From contig CASFAX010000002.1 in assembly GCA_949292945.1 (NCBI GenBank), positions 1-64,000 on the forward strand: a stretch of 64,000 nucleotides of DNA. The letters are read 5' to 3'. Below are positions 40,490-49,673 of the stretch, one piece after another (position 1 is the first letter of the stretch; each line of letters opens with the position of its first letter). The notes beneath the pieces were generated by a model. That model was not told the origin of the DNA. It searched no databases and saw only the letters and a list, made by a program, of their open reading frames with translations. The translations under genes and the position numbers were made by a program. Source of the DNA: an uncultured Bacillota bacterium. GTDB lineage: Bacteria > Bacillota > Clostridia > Peptostreptococcales > Anaerovoracaceae.

Positions 40490-41779
40490 ATGGTAAAAGC
40501 AATAGTAGGCGCCAACTGGGGCGACGAGGGAAAAGGCAAGATAACTGACGCGCTTGCCGCCGAAAGCGATATAGTCGTCCGTTTTCAGGGCGGAAGCAAC
40601 GCCGGACACACCATCAAAAACGACTACGGCAAGTTCGCCCTTCACATGCTTCCGTCGGGAGTATTCTACAGTCATATAACCAACATTCTGGGAAACGGAG
40701 TGGCTCTCAACATTCCTTTCCTGGTAAAGGAGCTGAAATCCCTGGAAGAGGGCGGCGTTCCGGCTCCTAAGCTTCTCGTTTCAGACAGAGCTCAGGTAGT
40801 TATGCCTTACCACATTCTGCTGGACGAATACGAGGAGGAAAGGCTGGGAGGAAAATCCTTCGGATCCACAAAATCAGGAATAGCCCCGTGCTACTCGGAC
40901 AAGTATTCAAAGATAGGTTTTCAGGTTCACCAGCTTTTCATGGACGACGACGAACTTAAAGAAAAGATTGAAAACATCTGCACCATAAAGAACGCTCTCA
41001 TTACCGGTCTTTATAAGAAGCCGGCTCTTGACCCTGACGAAGTTTTCAGGACGGTAAAGGAGTACGCCGAGATGGTAAAGCCTTACGTGTGCGATACTTC
41101 GGCATTCCTCTACGATTCCTACAAAGCCGGAAAGAACATTCTCCTTGAAGGTCAGCTGGGAGCCATGAAGGATACTGACCACGGCATTTATCCTATGGTT
41201 ACTTCCTCATCCACTCTTGCAGCCTTTGGCGCTATAGGAGCGGGACTTCCGCCTTACGCCATCACCGACGTGGTCACCGTAGTCAAGGCATACTCGTCAG
41301 CCGTAGGCGCAGGCGCTTTTGTCAGCGAGATATTCGGAGACGAAGCGGAGGAACTCAGAAAGAGAGGCGGCGACGGCGGAGAGTACGGCGCTACCACCGG
41401 AAGACCGAGAAGAGTAGGCTGGCTGGATACCGTTGCGACAAAATACGGATGCAGGCTCCAGGGGGCAACCCAGGTAGCCCTTACAGTGGTAGACCCGCTG
41501 GGATACCTGGACGAAATTCCTGTGTGCGAGGGCTACGAGATAGACGGCGTGGTTACGGACGTATTCCCTAACACCACTACCCTTGAGCGCGCAAAGCCTG
41601 TACTGAAAAAGCTCCCGGGATGGAAATGCGATATTACCGGTATCAGAAAGTACGAAGAGCTGCCAAAGGAATGCCGCGACTACATCGACGAGGTAGAAAG
41701 GCTTATAGGATTCCCTATAACGATGGTTTCAAACGGTCCGGGCAGAGACGACATCATTGCCCGCAAGCCGCTCATATGA
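40490..41779 (+). CDS. purA: Adenylosuccinate synthase
   Basis: 429 residues. GTP-binding GANWGDEGKGK at the N-terminus, QGGSNAGHTI with the IMP-binding elements, GSTKSGIAPCYSDK, TGRPRRVGWLD and the VSNGPGRDD end. It joins aspartate to IMP using GTP. AGGAGG upstream; cotranscribed with purB. Confidence 0.97.
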   Translation: MVKAIVGANWGDEGKGKITDALAAESDIVVRFQGGSNAGHTIKNDYGKFALHMLPSGVFYSHITNILGNGVALNIPFLVKELKSLEEGGVPAPKLLVSDRAQVVMPYHILLDEYEEERLGGKSFGSTKSGIAPCYSDKYSKIGFQVHQLFMDDDELKEKIENICTIKNALITGLYKKPALDPDEVFRTVKEYAEMVKPYVCDTSAFLYDSYKAGKNILLEGQLGAMKDTDHGIYPMVTSSSTLAAFGAIGAGLPPYAITDVVTVVKAYSSAVGAGAFVSEIFGDEAEELRKRGGDGGEYGATTGRPRRVGWLDTVATKYGCRLQGATQVALTVVDPLGYLDEIPVCEGYEIDGVVTDVFPNTTTLERAKPVLKKLPGWKCDITGIRKYEELPKECRDYIDEVERLIGFPITMVSNGPGRDDIIARKPLI

Positions 41780-41785
41780 TATAAT
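41757..41785 (+). promoter_or_regulatory. Possible internal promoter for alr
   Basis: TTGCCC (41757-41762), 17 bases, TATAAT (41780-41785), overlapping the end of purA and 56 bases before alr. Confidence 0.6.
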
Positions 41786-41840
41786 TCATTTTAGGTTCAG
41801 ACCGATTACGAATCTGATTTAGGAAAGAAGGTTTAATAAG

Positions 41841-42977
41841 ATGTACAAAGAAGCAATAAGACCGGCCTGGGTTGAAATTAACCTTAACAACTTTGACTAT
41901 AACATCAAGCAGATTAAAGCAAAAGCCGCAGGCCACGAGCTCATCGGAGTTATCAAAGCCGACGCATACGGCCACGGCAGCGTAAAATGCGCAGAAGTTC
42001 TGAGAGAAAACGGCGTAAAGACTTTCGCCATCGCTACCCTTCAGGAAGCCATCACCTTGAGAGAAGCAGGCGCAAAAGAAGAAATCATCATGCTGGGACT
42101 TACTCCTGACATGTACGCAGACACCATCGTCGAATACGACATCACTCCTGTAGTATGCGACTCCTCCAACGCCAAAGCCATCAGCGATGCAGCAGCTGCG
42201 GCAGGAAAGACTGTATCCGGTCTCATCGCAGTAGATACGGGAATGGGTAGAATCGGATATCTGGCAGACGACACCGCCTATGCCATCGAAGACATTAAGA
42301 AAATGGAAGCTCTCCCTAACTTCAAGATCAAGGGACTGTTCTCCCACATGGCTACAGCCGACGCCGCTGACAAGACCTATTCCAAGGAGCAGGAAGCCAA
42401 GTACAACGCTTTCTTTGAAGCCCTCACAAAGGCCGGAATAAAGATTCCGTTCAGAACGTTTGCCAACAGCGCATCCATAATGGAAATCCCTTCCGTATAC
42501 TTCGATGCAGTCCGTCCTGGAATCATCCTCTACGGCTGCTATCCATCCGACGAAGTGGACTTCAACCAGCTTTCCATAAAGCCTGTAATGAGCGTAAAGG
42601 CAAACATCGTTCACCTGAAGGACGTTCCTGAGAACTTCTCCGTAGGCTACGGCAGAAAGTACATCTCCACAAAGCCTGCAAGAATCGCAACTCTGGCTCT
42701 GGGCTACGCCGACGGTTATCCTCGTCCGTATTCCCCTAACGCCAAGGTTATCGTAAACGGAGTCGTTTGCCCTGTAGCAGGAAACATCTGCATGGACCAG
42801 TGCATGGTAGACGTATCCGCCGTTCCTAACGTAAAGGTAGGCGATGAAGTCATCGTAATGGGTTCTGACGGTGTAAACTCCGTAACAGCAGACGACATCG
42901 CAAAAGCAACAGGCACCATCAGCTACGAGATATGCTGTGCCTTCGGCCAGAGACTGCCTAAAGTTTACGTGAAGTAG
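41841..42977 (+). CDS. alr: Alanine racemase
   Basis: 378 residues. PLP-lysine motif VIKADAYGHGSVK near residue 39, VDTGMGRIG, SHMATADA and the catalytic-tyrosine region SVGYGRKY. It converts L- to D-alanine for peptidoglycan. Likely transcribed from its own promoter as well as purBA read-through. Confidence 0.95.
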   Translation: MYKEAIRPAWVEINLNNFDYNIKQIKAKAAGHELIGVIKADAYGHGSVKCAEVLRENGVKTFAIATLQEAITLREAGAKEEIIMLGLTPDMYADTIVEYDITPVVCDSSNAKAISDAAAAAGKTVSGLIAVDTGMGRIGYLADDTAYAIEDIKKMEALPNFKIKGLFSHMATADAADKTYSKEQEAKYNAFFEALTKAGIKIPFRTFANSASIMEIPSVYFDAVRPGIILYGCYPSDEVDFNQLSIKPVMSVKANIVHLKDVPENFSVGYGRKYISTKPARIATLALGYADGYPRPYSPNAKVIVNGVVCPVAGNICMDQCMVDVSAVPNVKVGDEVIVMGSDGVNSVTADDIAKATGTISYEICCAFGQRLPKVYVK

Positions 42978-43175
42978 AGATTGGCACGGGCCGAGACGGG
43001 CCGTGTTACAGCAGGGCTCCGGCGCGCCGTGCTGGCGAGGGCTGTAACGGACTGTGACTGCCCCGAGGTCGCGAGGCTTTTGACGACCCGTGCTGGCGGG
43101 TGTTGAGGCGCCATGCTCGCACCAGCTTACTCGTTTTAAGGCCCCATGCTCGGAATTTACGAAAATTCGTCATCT

Positions 43176-43304
43176 CACGAGTACAAAAATACTCGTTTCT
43201 CACTTCACTTACAACAAATCGGACTACGCTAGCCCCATATATTGCGGCTTTCGTAGTCCGATTTTTAACATTCCCCTATGAATAGTAGCATTTTTGTACT
43301 CGTG
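43176..43304. repeat. Nested palindromic element (MITE-like)
   Basis: Outer perfect 15-bp inverted repeat CACGAGTACAAAAAT (43176-43190)/ATTTTTGTACTCGTG (43290-43304) encloses an inner perfect 13-bp inverted repeat AAATCGGACTACG (43216-43228)/CGTAGTCCGATTT (43252-43264). The inner stem followed by T residues may terminate alr transcripts. The 129-base unit could be a small non-autonomous mobile or REP-like repeat. Confidence 0.55.
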
Positions 43305-43747
43305 AAGGTTTGAAAAGCAGGAACATCCGAGCACGGGCCATCTTGTACGGGCATGGGCGGACTTAGCCGGGCATGGGCGGGCTGACCGGCTATGCCTAGG
43401 CGCGGCCCTGCACAGCCATAGCAAAGCTAATTTACACAAGTTTAACATGAGCCTCATACAGACTTTACATACCCGGTATATAATGATAGCTGTAAAAGAA
43501 GGTTACGGGTGCGGGTTCTGCTACGGGTGAGGCTGACATGGTTTGGAAGATAGAGCGGTGAATATGGCACGGAGAGCAAGTAAGGTAAGCGGCTCGATGC
43601 GATTTGGTTAACTGATGATTTTTACTGCTTAAAGCCAAAATTCATTGGTCTATTCCTTCTTTTCGCGGATAAAAACCAAATTTAAAGTCGTACTTTCCCG
43701 ACAAATCGCTCATTCACGGCTATTTCCATGGGAATTTCGGTGAAATT

Positions 43748-43868
43748 CTTGGTTTTCCACCTTCATAAATCTGATTTAGCCAAGATTTCTTGGTTTTGAG
43801 TTGGCGAAAATGCGATTCAACCAAACACTTTTTGGTTTTAAGCCGATAATATGCCGATTTGACCAAAC
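43748..43868. repeat. Three degenerate ~38-base tandem units
   Basis: Units at 43748-43784, 43789-43826 and 43831-43868 share TTGGTTTT at one end and GATT-x-(A)CCAA at the other, so each is bounded by TTGG/CCAA inverted arms; the period is 41-42 bases. Too diverged and without constant spacers for CRISPR. Confidence 0.5.
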
Positions 43869-44042
43869 TTTATCAACCAGAACTCCCCAAGCTTTTCCCG
43901 GTAAGCTTCAGATTTAAGAAGTTCGGACGAAACTCGCTTACATAACATGTACTTACTGAAAGGTCAGATTGCATTAGCGGAGAAACCGCCTGAGCTGGTG
44001 CTGAGAAATTTATTTTTAACGAAAGAAAGGAGATGATATTGA

Positions 44043-44825
44043 TTGGAAAGTTTGAGATCTAAAAAGGGGTTCATATGCGATATGGACGGTGTTATCTATC
44101 ACGGGGACAGGCTGCTTCCGGGAGTTAAGGAGTTTGTGGAGTGGCTTTACGCCAATAACAAGGAGTTTCTGTTTCTCACAAATAACAGCGGAAAGACACC
44201 TCTGGAGCTGAGGCTGAAGCTTCAGGGAATGGGGCTTGACGTTGATGAGAGCCACTTTTATACCAGCGCTCTTGCAACGGCGAAGTTTGTGAGCAGCCAG
44301 TGCCACCACTGCAGCGCGTACGTCATAGGGGAGCCGGGACTTGTGGGAGCCCTCTACGAGGCAGGGGTTGCCATTACCGACAGAAATCCGGACTACGTCA
44401 TAGTAGGTGAGAGCCATGCGTACAATTATGAATCCATAAACAAGGCTGTGTCTCTGGTTCTCGAGGGGGCAAAGCTCATAGGAACCAATTCGGACCTTAC
44501 GGGGCCTACCAGCGACGGCATTGCTCCTGCATGCAGGGCTCTGATATCGCCCATAGAGATGGCAACGGGTAAGAAGGCGTACTTTGTGGGTAAGCCTAAT
44601 CCGCTTATGATGAGGACAGGGTTAAGGCTGCTGGGGGTTCACTCCGAGGATGCTGCAATGATAGGAGACCGTATGGATACGGACATCGTTGCGGGAATAG
44701 AATCGGGCCTTGATACGGTTCTTGTTCTTTCGGGGGTAACTTCAAGGGCCGACATAGATATGTTTCCGTACAGACCGCGTCTGGTGCTTTCCGGCGTCGG
44801 CGACATTCCGTGCTGCGCAGACTGA
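44043..44825 (+). CDS. HAD-IIA family phosphatase (NagD-like)
   Basis: 260 residues. HAD motif I FICDMDGVIYHGD, motif II FLTNNSGKT, lysine in FVGKPNP and motif IV MIGDRMDTDI; a NagD-type cap lies between. Such enzymes dephosphorylate small sugar phosphates or nucleotides. The start is probably TTG 44043, ten bases after AAGGAG; no in-frame ATG exists before the catalytic motif. The end (GDIPCCAD) is echoed by a partly similar sequence at 44900-44925. Confidence 0.85.
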   Translation: MESLRSKKGFICDMDGVIYHGDRLLPGVKEFVEWLYANNKEFLFLTNNSGKTPLELRLKLQGMGLDVDESHFYTSALATAKFVSSQCHHCSAYVIGEPGLVGALYEAGVAITDRNPDYVIVGESHAYNYESINKAVSLVLEGAKLIGTNSDLTGPTSDGIAPACRALISPIEMATGKKAYFVGKPNPLMMRTGLRLLGVHSEDAAMIGDRMDTDIVAGIESGLDTVLVLSGVTSRADIDMFPYRPRLVLSGVGDIPCCAD

Positions 44826-44923
44826 TGCGACAAAGTGTGCAGACCGGCACGGCAAGCCATGCACACCGGCGCGGCGAACTGCGCGTACTTTGCAAAAGCC
44901 GCCCAAAGCGACATCCCGTGCTG

Positions 44924-45496
44924 CTAGTACAGCAGCCCGCCCACCAGAACAAAGTAATCGGGATTCTTCCCCTCTTCAATCCACTGAAGCTCGATTCCCA
45001 GAAGGCGGCTGGCCGTAAGACCCACGTTTCCGCCAAGGGCTTCTATGGAATATCTCATGGATTCAGGATGACGGCACGGTAAACCGTCTTTTTTTGTACA
45101 GCAGTTCCTGCCGAAAGCTTCCTCGTAGGTGGATTTCTCCGTCAGGGTTTCGGGGCCGCCTTCGCAGATGCCGCAGCTTCCGGCGCTTAAAGATATGCTT
45201 CCGGAATGCTGCTTCTCCTCTTCAAACAGGTGCTCCGTCATTTCCTGCTTCACAGACTTCATCAGCTTCGGCCACTTATCCCAGTCTCCTTCCTCCAGGA
45301 TGATTTTTACGCCGTAAACCTTGAAATTGCCGTACTTTCCCCAGTAGTCCTCAGGTTTGAAGTCAAAAGGCGGGCACGACCACTTTCTTCCATAGTTTTC
45401 GCAGGCTTTGCACATTTCCAGGAATTCGTCCACGTTGACGTAATCTCTTAAATATTCTTCTGTTGTAACTGTTTTCTCATGTATTTCCGTTTTCAT
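44924..45496 (-). CDS. DUF2284 metal-binding protein
   Basis: 190 residues. Cysteine-rich: CKACENYGRKWSCPPF near the N-terminus and SAGSCGICEG, GRNCCTKKDGLPCRHP later, as in DUF2284 predicted metal-binding proteins of anaerobes. Central alpha/beta part (YGVKIILEE). Function unknown, possibly an iron-sulfur or corrinoid-related role. There is no clear ribosome site; TACACT lies six bases before the ATG, so the mRNA may be leaderless. Confidence 0.78.
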   Translation of the reverse strand: MKTEIHEKTVTTEEYLRDYVNVDEFLEMCKACENYGRKWSCPPFDFKPEDYWGKYGNFKVYGVKIILEEGDWDKWPKLMKSVKQEMTEHLFEEEKQHSGSISLSAGSCGICEGGPETLTEKSTYEEAFGRNCCTKKDGLPCRHPESMRYSIEALGGNVGLTASRLLGIELQWIEEGKNPDYFVLVGGLLY

Positions 45497-45562
45497 GGTT
45501 ATAGTGTACCATAAACGCCGATTTTGTGTTAGAATAAAATATAGGATTAACAGGAGGAACTC

Positions 45563-46978
45563 ATGGCATTCGGATTCAGAACCAGAAAGAAAAATTCAGC
45601 GGACGTTATATTTACGAACGGAAAAGTATACACGGGAAGCGACGGTGAAGATTTTGTCAGCGCCGTTGCAGTTAAAGATGGCAGAGTAATGGTTCTCGGA
45701 GACAGCGAGGCCATATCGGAGCTTGCTTCTCAGGACACGGAAATTCACGACCTCGGAGGCAAGTACGTATATCCCGGATTTATCGACGCTCACAGCGTAT
45801 TCCTCAGGGAGCTATTTAAAGACAGGTACCTGGAGCTGGACCCGGTGTGGGATCTGGACACCGTTCTCGACGAGGTAAGAGATAAGGCCGAAGACGGCGA
45901 TGATGTGGTCTTTGCCTGCGGATTCAACTACCACATTCTCGACGATTACGAGACGGGAGAGGAAAGGCGGGCTCTCCTGGATGAGATTTCGGGCTTGCAG
46001 ACACTGGTTCTCCTTGCAAGCGACGGATTTACCCTCTGGCTTAATACGGCGGCCATGGACATAATAAATCAGGTTAAAGAGGATGAGGAAGCCGACCAGA
46101 TTACCGTAAATCAGGCTCTTCACATACTCCTTGATTACGACGAGAAGGATATTGCAGACGATATGGCAGCACTGTCCCTTGACATGGCTGAAAGGGGATA
46201 TACGGCTCTTCTCGATTCCTACTCGAACATATTCTTTAATTCCGTCTTCCAGCACGCTTATTTCACGGCTCTTGGCGATTCTGAGCCCCTCAGGCAGAGG
46301 TTCATGGGAAGCCTTACCGTCAATAGAAAGCTGATGCCCCAGCTGGTCTCCTCACTTCTTCTTGGCGAGCAGGCAAAGTGCGTCGAGCTGGGCGACATGA
46401 TGGATTACAGCACTCTTAAAGTTGAAGTGTGTCAGGATGAAAGACTTTCATATTTTACAGAAGAGGAGCTTGCAGAAGTCCTGGGGCCTTCCGTTGAGAG
46501 AGGCTTCAACGTGAACATCGACGCTCTTGACGAGGAATCCCTGATAAAGGCGTACAGAGTTCTCGACGGTTTAAGGGACAAAGTGGTCAAAGCCAGCAAT
46601 TTCGTGGTAGCTTCCGATTTCAACCTTCCGGATGAAGTCAGATCTGAGCTCACCGCCCCTGAAACCATTATAAGCACCTGGGCTACGCCTATGGTTCCAT
46701 CCACTGTGATTTCCCACTGCGATACGGCCGAAGACGCCCTTTCCGAACTCACTTCGGAAGCTGCCGCCATTGTGGGGAAGGCAGACTGTCTGGGTCATAT
46801 CGAAGAAGGTTACTATGCTGACTTTGCCGTGTTCAGCGAAAATCTTCTGGAAAAGGGTCTTGGAGCTTTCAGAAATCCGACTGCGGAAATGACCGTAATC
46901 GGTGGAGAAATTGTTTACGACAGAGAAAACGAGGAACTGGCCGAGATGTACGATGTAATGCTCAGCCAGAGAATCTGA
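45563..46978 (+). CDS. Amidohydrolase-like protein lacking the HxH metal site
   Basis: 471 residues, Amidohydrolase_3 layout: N-terminal ADVIFTNGKVYTG, AVAVKDGRVMVLGD, then YVYPGFIDAHSVFL. Active members have HxH in this last position; here the second histidine is absent (DAHSVF). The C-terminal part (ADCLGHIEEGYYADFAVFSENLL) is the normal composite-domain end. The other metal ligands are not evident either, so hydrolysis by the usual mechanism is doubtful. AGGAGG precedes the ATG. Confidence 0.75.
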   Translation: MAFGFRTRKKNSADVIFTNGKVYTGSDGEDFVSAVAVKDGRVMVLGDSEAISELASQDTEIHDLGGKYVYPGFIDAHSVFLRELFKDRYLELDPVWDLDTVLDEVRDKAEDGDDVVFACGFNYHILDDYETGEERRALLDEISGLQTLVLLASDGFTLWLNTAAMDIINQVKEDEEADQITVNQALHILLDYDEKDIADDMAALSLDMAERGYTALLDSYSNIFFNSVFQHAYFTALGDSEPLRQRFMGSLTVNRKLMPQLVSSLLLGEQAKCVELGDMMDYSTLKVEVCQDERLSYFTEEELAEVLGPSVERGFNVNIDALDEESLIKAYRVLDGLRDKVVKASNFVVASDFNLPDEVRSELTAPETIISTWATPMVPSTVISHCDTAEDALSELTSEAAAIVGKADCLGHIEEGYYADFAVFSENLLEKGLGAFRNPTAEMTVIGGEIVYDRENEELAEMYDVMLSQRI

Positions 46979-47002
46979 CATAGAAAGGGTTACGGTTACT
47001 TT

Positions 47003-47542
47003 ATGAAAAAGAGCACACTTAAAAAAATACTGGCCGCTTTGACGGCAATAGCGCTGGTCGCTACAGCCGCGGCCTGTTCTGATAAAACTGAAGAAGAACC
47101 TATTCAGGATCCCATAGAGGTTTCCATTTCCATAGATTTTCCGGAAGGTTCCGGAGTGGAGGATATAACCGACGAGACCTTCCTGGTGGAGGACGGAACC
47201 ACGGTTCTCGACGCCCTTCAGATTTACTGCAACGTCAACGACATTCCGGTAAACGTTGAGACTACGTCAGCTGCCGTCTTCGGCATCAACGGTGTCAACA
47301 ACAGCGACGTGGGAAGCATAGCCCCGGAAGGTGAAACCGAACCGGCTGAAAACGACGGAGATTCCGCAGATAACGGTACCTCGGATAACGGCGCCGCAGG
47401 CGATGACGGAGAAAAGACTGAAGAAGATATCGCTCCGATTTCCGGATCATGGCATTATTCCGTCAACGGAGAAGAGGGAACAGTATCGGAAAACGAAGTG
47501 CAGCTGTCGGACGGCGATTCGATAATTTGGATTTATCAGTAA
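47003..47542 (+). CDS. DUF4430 lipoprotein
   Basis: 179 residues. Lipobox ATAAAC with the lipidated Cys25, a DUF4430/transcobalamin-like beta domain (VSISIDFPEGSGVED, TTVLDALQIYCNVNDIPV, SGSWHYSVNGEEG, GDSIIWIYQ) interrupted by an acidic Asp/Asn/Glu-rich insert at ~105-145. Such domains occur in surface proteins and cobalamin-binding proteins. Follows the amidohydrolase-like gene by 24 bases, probably co-transcribed. Confidence 0.82.
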   Translation: MKKSTLKKILAALTAIALVATAAACSDKTEEEPIQDPIEVSISIDFPEGSGVEDITDETFLVEDGTTVLDALQIYCNVNDIPVNVETTSAAVFGINGVNNSDVGSIAPEGETEPAENDGDSADNGTSDNGAAGDDGEKTEEDIAPISGSWHYSVNGEEGTVSENEVQLSDGDSIIWIYQ

Positions 47543-47647
47543 TCTTCACACGTTCTTCACAATATGCCGCTATAATTGATATCGTTCAATAAGGTTTGTT
47601 AACAGCAAACTTTCCTTCTTTTATTGAATACACACACTTTCAGGAAA

Positions 47648-47675
47648 AACCCTTCGCCCGGCGGAGGGTTTTTCC
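47648..47675 (+). terminator. Terminator after the DUF4430 gene
   Basis: AAAAACCCTTCGCC-CGGCGGAGGGTTTTT forms a strong stem with T tract. It separates this unit from the ribosomal operon. Confidence 0.85.
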
Positions 47676-47758
47676 GTGCGCAGATTTTCTCTTAAAAGTT
47701 TCCATCATAAAACGACAGCAAAAAAACTTAAAATTTCACAGTTTGCGTGCTTTTTCTC

Positions 47759-47787
47759 TTGTAATTGTATGTATTATATCGTATAAT
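47759..47787 (+). promoter_or_regulatory. rpsF-ssb-rpsR promoter
   Basis: TTGTAA (47759-47764), 17 bases, TATAAT (47782-47787). The leader folds GCGTAAGC-ACGAG-GCTTACGC (about 47820-47840). Confidence 0.78.
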
Positions 47788-47866
47788 ACTTAAGTGTTTT
47801 TACGAGAAACACTATCTCTGCGTAAGCACGAGGCTTACGCCATTCAGTCCACAGGGAGGTGAAAAC

Positions 47867-48154
47867 ATGATTAACTATGAAGTTATGTTCATTATCGATC
47901 CTACTTTAGAGGAAGCTGCAAAGGATGCCTGTATCGAAAGAGTAAAGGGCGTTATCGCTTCCGATGGTGAGGTGGGCAACGTAGACGTATGGGGCATGAG
48001 AAAGCTCGCTTACCCTATTCAGAAGAAGAACGAGGGTTACTACGTTGTAATCGAATTCAAGGCTTCTCCTGAGCTTCCTAAGGAGCTCGACAGAAGACTC
48101 AGAATTTCCGACGATGTAATGAGACACATCATCATCAACAAAGAAGCTAAATAG
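47867..48154 (+). CDS. rpsF: Ribosomal protein S6
   Basis: 95 residues from MINYEVMFIIDPTLEE; GGGAGG precedes the ATG at 47867. Contains WGMRKLAYPIQKKNEGYYVVIEF and the RISDDVMRHIIIN end typical of S6, which pairs with S18 in the small subunit. First gene of the conserved rpsF-ssb-rpsR operon. Confidence 0.96.
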   Translation: MINYEVMFIIDPTLEEAAKDACIERVKGVIASDGEVGNVDVWGMRKLAYPIQKKNEGYYVVIEFKASPELPKELDRRLRISDDVMRHIIINKEAK

Positions 48155-48171
48155 CGATCGGAGGTGTATCC

Positions 48172-48615
48172 ATGAACAGTGTAGTTCTTATAGGAAGACT
48201 TACCAGAGATCCTGAGGTGAGATATACCGCGGGAACCCAGATGGCGGTAGCAAGCTTTACCATCGCCATCGACAGGCCTGTAAGAGCCGGCGGCGAGAAG
48301 CAGACGGATTTTCCGCGCATCACCGTTTTCGGAAAGCAGGCTGAGAACTGCGAGAAGTTCCTTGCCAAGGGCCGACTCGTAGGTGTTCAGGGAAGGATAC
48401 AGACCGGAAGCTATAAGAACAGAGATGGCGTTACAGTTTACACCACCGATGTTGTAGCTGACAGAGTAGAATTTCTGGAATGGGGCGACAGGAATCAGAG
48501 TTCCTCCGCTTCCAGACAGTTCCCATCCTCGCCTTCACCTCAGCAGAACGCTGACGATTTTGAGGACGATATGCCTGATTCATTCCAGGCCATCGACGAG
48601 GATGTTCCATTCTAA
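48172..48615 (+). CDS. ssb: Single-stranded DNA-binding protein
   Basis: 147 residues. OB fold (MNSVVLIGRLTRDPEVRYT, VASFTIAIDRP, RITVFGKQAENCEKFLAKGRLVGVQGRI) and a disordered C-terminal tail ending in DEDVPF, the conserved acidic protein-interaction tip. Coats single-stranded DNA in replication and repair. Confidence 0.96.
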   Translation: MNSVVLIGRLTRDPEVRYTAGTQMAVASFTIAIDRPVRAGGEKQTDFPRITVFGKQAENCEKFLAKGRLVGVQGRIQTGSYKNRDGVTVYTTDVVADRVEFLEWGDRNQSSSASRQFPSSPSPQQNADDFEDDMPDSFQAIDEDVPF

Positions 48616-48633
48616 AGAAAGGAGATAACGAAC

Positions 48634-48867
48634 ATGGAGAAAAGACGTGGCGGCGGCATGAGAAGAAAGAAAGTGTGCCAGTTCTGCGCTGATAAAACTG
48701 AGAGCATCGATTACAAGGACGTAGAGAAGCTCAGAAAGTATATCACCGAAAGAGGAAAGATTCTCCCTAAGAGAATCACAGGTACTTGTGCACTTCATCA
48801 GAGAGAAGTGACTACTGCTATCAAGAGAGCCAGAATCGTAGCACTTCTTCCTTATGTAGCTGACTAG
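48634..48867 (+). CDS. rpsR: Ribosomal protein S18
   Basis: 77 residues. [21 protein letters not shown] and the end [28 protein letters not shown] are characteristic of S18. It carries the Cys pair of zinc-binding-type S18 (C-x-x-C). Confidence 0.96.
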   Translation: MEKRRGGGMRRKKVCQFCADKTESIDYKDVEKLRKYITERGKILPKRITGTCALHQREVTTAIKRARIVALLPYVAD

Positions 48868-48894
48868 TAACCGCATTACAGCGGCGCATAGCTT

Positions 48895-48951
48895 AAGCGC
48901 CCCTGCCGGTTATGTTAGCCGGAGAAAATGTATAAGTCAGGGGGCGTTTCA
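48895..48951 (+). terminator. Structured end of the rpsF operon
   Basis: CGCCCCTG (48898-48905) pairs with CAGGGGGCG (48942-48950) around a nested CCGG/CCGG arm, followed by TTTC. The short T run makes termination only probable. The interval up to 49010 also has GGACGTCC-like arms before the GntR gene. Confidence 0.5.
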
Positions 48952-49010
48952 CCGATCCGCGCAGCGGGCATTACGTGAGACGTCCTTTTTTCAGGAGAAA
49001 GGACATTTCA

Positions 49011-49673
49011 ATGACCGATAAGAGAAAATTTGCTAATCCTATGACTTTGTCTGATGAGATAGCCGACATCGTCAGGGACCGGATTTTGAGAGGTGAATAC
49101 CGAATCGGGGAGAAGATTAAGGAGACCAGCATCGCCGAAGAGCTTACCGTAAGCAGAACTCCTATAAGAGAAGCTTTCAAGCAGCTGGAAAGCGAAGGTC
49201 TTATCGACTACATCCCGAATCGCGGCTGCTTTGCCAAAGGGTTTACTCACCAGGACATAGAGGATATTTACTCTGTCAGGAAGGCTCTGGAGGTGCTCAG
49301 CGTTGAATGGGCGGTTCAGAGAATATCTGAGAGCGAATTGACTCAGCTTAAGGAGCTTTGCGAGCTTATGGAGTTCTACACTTTGAAGAAGGATTCCAAG
49401 AAAGTTCTCGAAATAAACACGGAGTTCCACAATGTCCTTTACAGCGCTACCAGAAGCCGCTTCATGGCTCAGGTGCTCAGATCCTATAAGGAATACATAG
49501 AGCAGACCCGCAAGGCTATCGTATATAACGAGGAGTATCTTAACGAGATACTGGAAGAACACAAGCGCGTTCTCAATGCCATCGTAAACAAAGACGTAGC
49601 CGAAGCAAAGGCTGCCATGGCAGACCACCTGGACGGTTCGAAGAGAAGAGCGGAGATTACTTATCTGAAGTAG
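49011..49673 (+). CDS. GntR-family regulator (FCD/FadR subfamily)
   Basis: 220 residues from MTDKRKFANPMTLSDEI; AAAGGA seven bases upstream favours this ATG. The wHTH (ILRGEYRIGEKIKETSIAEELTVSRTPIREAF) and the FCD effector domain (FTHQDIEDIYSVRKALEV, EINTEFHNVLYSATRS, EEHKRVLNAIVNKDVAEAKAAM) are clear. It binds a small carboxylate ligand; target genes are unknown. Overlaps the convergent radical SAM gene by 13 bases. Confidence 0.9.
   Translation: MTDKRKFANPMTLSDEIADIVRDRILRGEYRIGEKIKETSIAEELTVSRTPIREAFKQLESEGLIDYIPNRGCFAKGFTHQDIEDIYSVRKALEVLSVEWAVQRISESELTQLKELCELMEFYTLKKDSKKVLEINTEFHNVLYSATRSRFMAQVLRSYKEYIEQTRKAIVYNEEYLNEILEEHKRVLNAIVNKDVAEAKAAMADHLDGSKRRAEITYLK

Larger units (their letters stand above)
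42978..44042. other. 1-kb intergenic region with palindromes and repeats, no gene
   Basis: No credible coding frame. The first ~460 bases are GC-rich with repeated CGTGCTGGCG and GGGCATGGGCGG phrases and a nested palindromic element (43176-43304). The second half is AT-rich and holds three degenerate ~38-base units (43748-43868). A promoter-like TATATAAT at 43478-43485 has no clear -35 box. Confidence 0.6.

Noticed and set aside
41772..42614. 280-codon minus-strand frame opposite alr
   Set aside because: Cys/Val-rich antisense shadow of a confidently identified gene.
43748..43868. CRISPR array
   Set aside because: Only three units, all diverged, no constant repeat with variable spacers, and no cas genes in the window.
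47820..47866. S6:S18-binding leader motif upstream of rpsF
   Set aside because: A hairpin is present, but I could not find the CCG-containing bulge typical of that motif.
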